Part shown: positions 24,110 through 28,490 of the stretch, piece by piece
How the letters are laid out: each line of letters opens with the position of its first letter
How positions within the stretch are numbered: position 1 is the stretch's first letter
Virus record (IMG/VR): IMGVR_UViG_3300031521_001289
Location: 1 to 28,490 of that record
DNA from: a virus
DNA: 28,490 nt
Reading direction: 5' to 3' (one strand)
Translations under genes and position numbers: made by a program
The notes under the pieces: generated by a model
Database searches by the model: none
The model's input: the letters and a program-made list of their open reading frames with translations, nothing else
What the model was told of the DNA's origin: nothing

Positions 24110-24787
24110 TTAATTTTGTTTTATATAGTTATATTCTTTTATTAAATTTGCATTAATCTCTTTGATTAATTGGTTATGTTGTTTTATCAATTCTTTTTGA
24201 TCTGGTGTTATTCTTCTTTTAATCGTCCTAACATTTAAACCTGTATATTTAGCTGTTAAATCAAGTGTTATTTTCCAATGAATTTGTTTTATATCAACAT
24301 TGAAAAAATATTCAATTATAACTAAACTTTCTTCGCTTCTGGCTTTTTGATATAGAGCTAATTTATTTTTACATTCTGGATTAATCCAACGGTCTTTGTA
24401 ATATTGATTAATAGGTTGTAAGTTTTCTTTGTTGGTGTATATTTTATCAATTGTTTCATACAAAAATTTATCTGAAACATATGTATAGTACAATTTCTTT
24501 AATTTGAAATTTACTACATTAAATATTTGTTCTGGTGTTGCTGTTGTATTTAACAGAATAAAATTATTAATAAACATTGGTATGACATTTGTTTTATCAT
24601 CTTCTGTTAATATAATTTTGTGATCTAAAAATTCAAAAGGGAATGAGGCACTAAAATATAATTCAGTGGTATAAATTATTTCTTTGCCTTTGTAGTCTGA
24701 AAGTTGTTTTTTGTAGATAAAATTACTTAGTATAGTAGTGTCACTATTTAAGTTTTCTTTGTTTTGTAGTTTGTTTGATGTTTCCAT
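24110..24787 (-). CDS. Putative DNA-binding phage protein (225 aa)
   Basis: 225 residues, soluble and Asn/Lys-rich. Near the C-terminus, residues ~176-196 (LDLTAKYTGLNVRTIKRRITP) look like a helix-turn-helix, with TGLNVRTIKR as the recognition helix. The N-terminal half is beta-like, then helical. No family is recognised. It is the first gene of a leftward unit whose long leader contains two hairpins and an early-type element (24913-24938). A replication or transcription role would suit its place before packaging genes, but this is only a guess. Confidence 0.6.
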   Translation of the reverse strand: METSNKLQNKENLNSDTTILSNFIYKKQLSDYKGKEIIYTTELYFSASFPFEFLDHKIILTEDDKTNVIPMFINNFILLNTTATPEQIFNVVNFKLKKLYYTYVSDKFLYETIDKIYTNKENLQPINQYYKDRWINPECKNKLALYQKARSEESLVIIEYFFNVDIKQIHWKITLDLTAKYTGLNVRTIKRRITPDQKELIKQHNQLIKEINANLIKEYNYIKQN

Positions 24788-24837
24788 CGTTGTTAGTGTT
24801 ATGCATAATTATTTTAGTTTAGTGTTTTAGTTTATAT

Positions 24838-24882
24838 AAAAACTAGGGACGGGCAAACACTACTAAAACCGCCCCCAGTTTT
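24838..24882 (-). terminator. GC-rich hairpin in the leader of the 24787 gene (possible attenuator)
   Basis: On the minus strand AAAACTGGGGGCGG (24882-24869) pairs along 14 bp with CCGTCCCTAGTTTT (24852-24839), including two G-U pairs that form only in this orientation. The stem ends in a short U-tract. GC content is far above its surroundings. It lies between the putative promoter and the gene, so it could attenuate transcription, or end a short RNA. Confidence 0.6.
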
Positions 24883-24907
24883 AAGAATGAGTAATTAATT
24901 CATTCTT
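24883..24907. other. Second hairpin of the same leader
   Basis: Perfect 8 bp stem AAGAATGA/TCATTCTT (24883-24890 and 24900-24907), 9 nt AT-rich loop, directly adjoining the GC-rich hairpin. In minus-strand RNA it would come first. It could be part of a regulatory leader together with its neighbour. Confidence 0.5.
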
Positions 24908-24912
24908 GTTAA

Positions 24913-24938
24913 TATAAATATAAACTAAAAATCAAAAG
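24913..24938 (-). promoter_or_regulatory. Early promoter-like element, copy C (outer boxes only)
   Basis: Minus strand: CTTTTG, 12 unrelated bases, then TATTTATA, the same boxes and spacing as the copies at 23149 and 26857. The inverted repeat between the boxes is absent here. It lies 125 bp before the 24787 ATG, ahead of the two hairpins. Confidence 0.45.
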
Positions 24939-25183
24939 TGCATTGAAAATAAAATATTTCTTTGTTTAAAATGAAAATAATTTAAAATTGTCTTAACTGT
25001 TTCAAATGTACATATATTATTTGTAATTAACAAGTACTTTGAAAATATATTTCATAAAAAGGTATGACGTTGAAACTGTTGATTAAATTATAATCAGCTA
25101 CAACTGTATAAGTAATATTATGAGAAAAACAATAATAATTGAAAACAATCTAATCATCTATTATAATTGAATAACGTTATGGG

Positions 25184-25205
25184 AAAAGAAACTTTGCTTT
25201 CAGCA
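25184..25205 (+). repeat. 18-19 nt repeat, copy 1 of 3
   Basis: GAAACTTTGCTTTCAGCA at 25188-25205, identical to copy 3 over 22 nt when the preceding four As are included. Copy spacing is about 148 and 130 bp. Each copy is preceded by an AT-rich segment containing an ATG. Too far apart for a CRISPR array. Confidence 0.75.
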
Positions 25206-25250
25206 ATAACATATTGATAGATTGATATTAATAATGTTTAATAGTAAAAT

Positions 25251-25294
25251 AGTGACAGTACTATACTAATATTATACAGTAGTGTCACTTTTTT
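25251..25294. terminator. Bidirectional hairpin / terminator in the central gap
   Basis: AGTGACA (25251-25257) and TGTCACT (25283-25289) enclose a mostly paired stem with a 7 nt AT loop. On the plus strand it ends in six Ts, the terminator form. On the minus strand G-U pairs make the stem more complete, but the T-tract is weaker. It lies between copies 1 and 2 of the repeat. Confidence 0.65.
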
Positions 25295-25335
25295 AAATAT
25301 AGTTGAAAATAATCTATCAATTATATTATGAGAAA

Positions 25336-25354
25336 GAAACCTATGCTTTCAGCA
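25336..25354 (+). repeat. 18-19 nt repeat, copy 2 of 3
   Basis: GAAACCTATGCTTTCAGCA, one base longer than the other copies and with one substitution in the middle. The CTTTCAGCA end is unchanged. Confidence 0.7.
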
Positions 25355-25461
25355 CAATCATATTATAGATTCTTTGTTAATTTAGTTGATATGTTATTAT
25401 TCAATGGAAACACTTTTTCAATTATGATCTATTCAATTATAATAGTTGAACTATGTTAATC

Positions 25462-25483
25462 AAAAGAAACTTTGCTTTCAGCA
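25462..25483 (+). repeat. 18-19 nt repeat, copy 3 of 3
   Basis: AAAAGAAACTTTGCTTTCAG then CA, identical to copy 1. The possible small frames read this copy in a different phase from copies 1 and 2, so the conservation is probably at DNA or RNA level. Confidence 0.75.
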
Positions 25484-25730
25484 CAATATTTTTATTTATA
25501 ATGTTGTTTTTTAAAATTCTTATTGATATAATCAGGCGCATAGGCGCACACACCCCTGTTCACTAGGCAAAAAGTTAAAGAATAATCTATAATTTTCAAT
25601 CTACCATATAATATTAACTATTTATAATTATAATTGATTGATTATTACTGATTTATTATATTATTCAATAGATTATTGTTAATTACTCTTGAAATATATA
25701 AAGGGTTAGTTATACCAACGGGAAAGTATG

Positions 25731-25903
25731 AAGCGATTTAAAGCCCATTACAGCTACTTTAACCAACCGATTGAACGAATATACCTCATAACTGCTTAAA
25801 CAGCCCCAGAACATCTTAAAATTAGTATTTAGGCATATAACAGCCATCTACCAACCTAAAGGATAAAACAAGCCATTTAGAGCCGATTTAAGCGACTTTA
25901 CCC
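25731..25903 (+). repeat. Imperfect direct repeat pair (~31 nt, 139 bp apart)
   Basis: AAGCGATTTAAAGCCCATT (25731-25749) and AAGCCATTTAGAGCCGATT (25870-25888) match at 16 of 19 positions, and similarity continues into AGC.ACTTTA on both sides. ACCAAC or ACCAACC also occurs at 25714, 25762, 25850 and 25922. The segment is richer in C than its surroundings. It may be iteron-like or part of a structured RNA. Confidence 0.5.
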
Positions 25904-26083
25904 ATAAAACCATACAAACATACCAACCAGAGTGGAATAATTCAACCAGCATCAAGCAAATATTAAAAAAACATATCTGTTGAATATTTCAATACCATAT
26001 AATTAAATTATCTCAATAGATTATTTTGATTAACTATTTAAATAACTAACTGAAAAGTTATAATTGAATAAAGAATAATCAAA

Positions 26084-26794
26084 ATGAAAACAATCAATTT
26101 TAAAACCATCTCAATTATAATAGTATTAATTATATTGAACTTATTAACTATTACATATTTCAAAAGAAAGAATAATAAACTATCAACAGATAACTACAAT
26201 TTAACTGTCCAGAGCGACACAATTAAAAAGAGCTATAACCGATTAACAAAGGAATATGAATACACTAAAGCATCCTATGCAGTTAATACAGTTAAAGATC
26301 TTAAGCAATTCAATAAAGACTTATATAACCAGACAAAACAGCATAAGAACACCGCTGTAGCAATACAAAGCACAGCAAGTATTTATATACCAAGCCAAAG
26401 CAAATTAAACAGCATAGCGGACACAACAGACACATATATTAAAGAAAGATTTAACTTTTTGTATGCTGATAGCTCCATAACACAGAAAATCAGCGGTTTA
26501 AACACAATAAATAGGCTTAACAACCAGATAATAACCAATTTAGACACAAATACAACTATTATAAAGCTGAAATACAGCATAATAAAGGTAAAAACAGGCT
26601 ATCAAATCCAGGCTTTTACAACTTCAAAGTACTTGAATATAAGCGATTTAAATGCAGTTTATATTGAAAATAAGCCCAAAAGTAGGTGGAATGTAGGGTT
26701 ATTTATGGGCTATGGTTTGAATAGTAATAGTTTAGGTAGTGATATTCGGGCTGGTTGGTCTTGTGGTGTGGGGTTAAATTACAGATTATTTTAA
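26084..26794 (+). CDS. Membrane-anchored coiled-coil protein with a beta-rich, Phe-terminated end (DUF6808-like)
   Basis: 236 residues: one N-terminal membrane helix (about 9-25), a long polar coiled-coil or helical region (about 28-150) rich in N, T, K and Q, then strands and a tail KSRWNVGLFMGYG...GVGLNYRLF. The alternating hydrophobic ending with terminal phenylalanine resembles the last strands of outer-membrane beta proteins. This layout could bridge inner and outer membranes, as one-piece spanins do. Similar proteins (DUF6808-type, from memory) occur in Bacteroidota phages and are unassigned. First gene of the rightward block; codon use and GC are somewhat higher than neighbours. Confidence 0.6.
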   Translation: MKTINFKTISIIIVLIILNLLTITYFKRKNNKLSTDNYNLTVQSDTIKKSYNRLTKEYEYTKASYAVNTVKDLKQFNKDLYNQTKQHKNTAVAIQSTASIYIPSQSKLNSIADTTDTYIKERFNFLYADSSITQKISGLNTINRLNNQIITNLDTNTTIIKLKYSIIKVKTGYQIQAFTTSKYLNISDLNAVYIENKPKSRWNVGLFMGYGLNSNSLGSDIRAGWSCGVGLNYRLF

Positions 26795-26856
26795 CTAATT
26801 GCTATCTGGACATTGCAAAATGAAAATAAATGAAAATAATTTATTTTTTATACTCA

Positions 26857-26882
26857 CTTTTGAAATTAACAAACTATTTATA
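26857..26882 (+). promoter_or_regulatory. Early promoter/operator element, copy B
   Basis: CTTTTGAAATTAACAAAC then TATTTATA, matching copy A on the other strand at 24 of 26 bases. The following A-rich leader is also similar, and the ATG is 38 nt away (37 in copy A). The TTTG/CAAA inverted repeat around the centre is kept. Likely promoter of the 26921 operon. Confidence 0.65.
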
Positions 26883-26920
26883 TATGTAAGCAAATAAATA
26901 ACCAAATAAAAAACATTAAC

Positions 26921-27175
26921 ATGAAAAAAAAATTAAAAACATTAACAACAGAACAATATGAAAAGTTTAATAAAGCTACAGATGTAATTGCAGAAATAAT
27001 AGCATATATTATACCTCCCTTATTCATAATAGGTTTAATTTGGACTGCTTATTCAATGACAAGTTATAGAATAAAATCAGAACAAGTTTACAAACAACAA
27101 CAAACAGTAATACATCAACAAGATAGTATTCAATGGTCAGAAATAAATAACAGAATGGCTAAATATAAAATATAA
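26921..27175 (+). CDS. Small single-pass membrane protein (84 aa)
   Basis: 84 residues with a charged, helical N-terminus (MKKKLKTLTTEQYEKFNKATD), one membrane helix (about 23-46, IAEIIAYIIPPLFIIGLIWTAYSM) with a double proline, and a polar Q/K-rich tail. No family recognised. Its TAATG end overlaps the next gene's start, so translation is coupled to the nuclease-like gene. It is the first gene behind early element B. Possible roles include superinfection exclusion or membrane-linked early functions; none is shown. Confidence 0.75.
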   Translation: MKKKLKTLTTEQYEKFNKATDVIAEIIAYIIPPLFIIGLIWTAYSMTSYRIKSEQVYKQQQTVIHQQDSIQWSEINNRMAKYKI

Positions 27176-27681
27176 TGAGTGGGATTTGGACGAAAGAAAG
27201 TAAAGAGTTTGCAAACTCACAGGAAAATAGAACCGATACATATATGAGTTTCTTAACTGGTTCAACTGGTTGGTTTTCTTCTTTTACTGGCAACGCCAGA
27301 AACAGCGAAATAGATTATAATTACATTGATAAGAACGGCTATACTGGTGTTATTGAGTGTAAAATTAGAAAGTGTTCTTTTGATAGATTTGATGAAATGT
27401 TTATTGAACTAAACAAATTTAATGCTTTAACTGGTGCAACGCTTTCATATTCTAAAAGCACTTATATCAATTTTTTAAATGATTCAAATGATGAATTTTT
27501 GATCTTTGATATTAGAAAAATAATGAATAATCCGCTAAACATTCAACGTAATGTTTATATAAAAAACTTGAACTTACCAACCGAAAATAACTATACTGCC
27601 GACCGCTATTTATTACCTAAAGAATGGGGTAGACATTTTAAACTAAACAAACTAACTAATGAATATGAAGAAATTAAATGA
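27175..27681 (+). CDS. PD-(D/E)XK-like nuclease
   Basis: 168 residues. The stretch SEIDYNYIDKNGYTGVIECKIRK has E45 and D47, then E61-C62-K63 on a following strand, the geometry of PD-(D/E)XK nucleases (E...D-x(13)-ExK). A helix (FDEMFIELNKFNAL) follows, as in Holliday-junction resolvases and VRR-NUC-type proteins. The N-terminus WTKESKEFANSQENRTDTYMSFL and C-terminus YTADRYLLPKEWGRHF are not recognised. It would act on phage DNA intermediates or host DNA. It overlaps the membrane gene by one base and the next gene by 23 bp. Fold is likely; substrate unknown. Confidence 0.6.
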   Translation: MSGIWTKESKEFANSQENRTDTYMSFLTGSTGWFSSFTGNARNSEIDYNYIDKNGYTGVIECKIRKCSFDRFDEMFIELNKFNALTGATLSYSKSTYINFLNDSNDEFLIFDIRKIMNNPLNIQRNVYIKNLNLPTENNYTADRYLLPKEWGRHFKLNKLTNEYEEIK

Positions 27682-27871
27682 TGAAATAGTAAAACTAAAA
27701 TATATCAATGATGAAAAAATTGAATATGCTGCTGGAAAACTAACTTATGAAAATGATAACTACAAAGTAATTGATTCAAGCAATGAAATACAATTTGCAA
27801 GCCTTAACCCATTAACCAAACAACAACTAATAATGAAAAATAAATTAATTACAGATGAAACAGAAAAATGA
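27659..27871 (+). CDS. Small phage protein of unknown function (70 aa)
   Basis: 70 residues, MNMKKLNDEIVKLKYINDEKIEYAAGKLTYENDNYKVIDSS..., a small alpha/beta protein with a charged C-terminus. No motif recognised. A second in-frame ATG two codons in could be the real start. It overlaps the nuclease gene by 23 bp and the ribbon-helix-helix gene (27855-28025) by 17 bp, so it is part of the same coupled early operon. Confidence 0.65.
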   Translation: MNMKKLNDEIVKLKYINDEKIEYAAGKLTYENDNYKVIDSSNEIQFASLNPLTKQQLIMKNKLITDETEK

Positions 27872-28025
27872 TAGATTAACAATAGTTTTTGACCCTCATT
27901 GCTATTTGAGATTAACCGAAATGAAAAATAAATTAAATGTCTCTTATGCCAGATTAGTAAGAACAATAATAATGTCATTCATTGAAAAGAATGAAGACCA
28001 CATAAATAATTTGCTTGATAAATAA
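27855..28025 (+). CDS. Ribbon-helix-helix-like small DNA-binding protein (56 aa)
   Basis: Translates as MKQKNDRLTIVFDPHCYLRLTEM...VRTIIMSFIEKNEDHINNLLDK. A short strand (RLTIVFD, residues 7-13) is followed by helix 1 (about 14-28) and, after the NVSYARL turn, helix 2 (about 30-47), the pattern of Arc/CopG-type repressors that bind DNA as dimers. Size fits. It starts inside the preceding gene and is followed 5 bp later by the GIY-YIG gene. It is a good candidate for a regulator of the early elements, which contain short inverted repeats; this link is inference. Confidence 0.7.
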   Translation: MKQKNDRLTIVFDPHCYLRLTEMKNKLNVSYARLVRTIIMSFIEKNEDHINNLLDK

Positions 28026-28030
28026 TTAAT

Positions 28031-28490
28031 ATGATAGCTGGAATTTATAAACTTGAAAATAAAATTAATGGTAAAATATACATTGGTCAATCAATTAATA
28101 TAACTAAAAGAATGTATATGTATAAAGGTTTATTTTGTAAAGGTCAACCAAAAATTTATAATGCATTAAAAAAATATGGCTTTGATAATTTTGATGTTGA
28201 ATATTTATATCAAAATGATAGTGATAAAATAACTATTGATACATTAAATGAATTGGAAATATTTTATATCGATTCTTTTCAAACAATCAAAAGAGGATAT
28301 AATTTAAAAGGTGGTGGATATAACGCTACACTTTCAGATGAAATAAAATTAAAACTTAGTGTATTAAAAAAGGGTACAAAACATACTAGTAAATCAAAGT
28401 TAAAAATGAGTGTTTCACATTTAAATTTATCTTTAAAATCAAAACAAAAAATAATACAATCTGTAAAAGATGCAAATTGTAAGCCAGTTT
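28031..28490 (+). CDS. GIY-YIG homing endonuclease (5' part, runs off the window)
   Basis: 153 codons are open to the window edge. GIYKLENKINGKIYIGQS (4-21) carries the GIY and YIG motifs, with R27 and the IYNALKKYGFDNFDVEYL segment (42-59), LNELEIFYID with the likely catalytic E (74/76), and GYNLKGGG (89-96). Residues ~102-132 (SDEIKLKLSVLKKGTKHTSKSKLKMSVSHL) fit NUMOD3 DNA-binding repeats, and CKPV at the end may begin a NUMOD1. These enzymes cut specific sites to spread their own genes. Freestanding in an early operon here, no intron is visible. Confident. Confidence 0.93.
   Translation, partial: MIAGIYKLENKINGKIYIGQSINITKRMYMYKGLFCKGQPKIYNALKKYGFDNFDVEYLYQNDSDKITIDTLNELEIFYIDSFQTIKRGYNLKGGGYNATLSDEIKLKLSVLKKGTKHTSKSKLKMSVSHLNLSLKSKQKIIQSVKDANCKPV

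Larger units (their letters stand above)
24939..26083. other. 1.1 kb gene-poor region between the leftward and rightward blocks
   Basis: No long frame is open on either strand. The first half is very AT-rich and carries three copies of a GAAACTTTGCTTTCAGCA repeat and one hairpin. The second half (about 25700-25940) is notably richer in C on the plus strand and holds imperfect direct repeats. Two overlapping small hydrophobic frames (25328-25459 and 25453-25566) are possible but weak. Candidate functions are a replication origin, regulatory RNAs, or recombination sites. Confidence 0.5.

Noticed and set aside
25184-25483. CRISPR array
   Set aside because: Only three copies of the repeat, spaced about 130-150 bp and with no consistent spacer size. 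No cas gene is visible.
25731-25850. Minus-strand small frames of 34 and 45 residues in the C-rich island
   Set aside because: Adjacent TAG-ATG is attractive, but the peptides have no recognisable features and the repeats explain the composition.
25700-26000. Gene with TAA/TAG reassigned to glutamine
   Set aside because: One plus-strand frame looks protein-like if stops are read as Q, but it also contains TGA. Recognised genes in the window end normally at TAA, TAG or TGA. Non-coding repeats explain it better.
22070-27175. Shared MAKYKI between the end of the 26921 protein and the start of the small terminase
   Set aside because: Six residues only, in unrelated proteins, with no further DNA similarity. 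Likely chance.

Overview
The window is the left part of a prophage in a Bacteroidota genome. At the far left is host DNA: the first ~310 codons of a ComEC/Rec2 competence channel gene, with GC near 40% by eye. Its reading frame breaks off at about 925-960, just after the conserved SG...RATLM motif. Everything to the right is much more AT-rich (below 30% GC by eye) and is phage, so the phage appears to sit inside comEC. The right end of the phage, including any integrase, repressor and attR, lies beyond the window.

From ~1.3 to ~24.8 kb all genes are on the minus strand, so they read from high to low coordinates. The morphogenesis genes are in the usual HK97/siphovirus order: small and large terminase, portal, a prohead protease fused in frame to the major capsid protein, four head-tail joining and tail completion genes, tail tube, tail assembly chaperone, a 1104-residue tape measure, a tail hub-like protein and a gp53-like tail fibre. 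A lysis and adsorption cassette follows: a membrane-anchored coiled-coil protein, several tiny proteins, a GH19 endolysin, a second fibre with GYTPVKGVDYFDG repeats, and a holin-like membrane protein. No contractile sheath gene is seen, so a long non-contractile tail is inferred. Upstream of the terminases are two unknown genes, an HNH nuclease with a NUMOD1-like tail, and a helix-turn-helix-like protein.

A 1.3 kb gene-poor stretch (24.8-26.1 kb) separates this block from a plus-strand block. It holds two hairpins in a possible leader, three copies of an 18-19 nt repeat, a second ~31 nt repeat pair and a bidirectional hairpin. The plus-strand block encodes a membrane-coiled-coil-beta protein, a small membrane protein, a PD-(D/E)XK-like nuclease, a small unknown protein, a ribbon-helix-helix-like protein (27855-28025) and the start of a GIY-YIG homing endonuclease running off the window.

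The most interesting structure is regulatory. An 18 nt minus-strand motif, CTGYAY-N7-RCACAT, occurs five times, each time just before a gene that opens a functional module: small terminase, portal, protease-capsid, tail chaperone, lysis cassette. Four of the five copies lie directly behind an intrinsic terminator, so the late region reads as separate transcription units, each with its own copy of a probable phage-specific promoter or activator site. A second element, CTTTTG-N12-TATTTATA, is found before three early genes on both strands. Two copies match at 24 of 26 bases and lie at the same distance from their start codons. These terminator-motif pairs also show that the tail chaperone and small terminase genes start downstream of the longest possible ATG.
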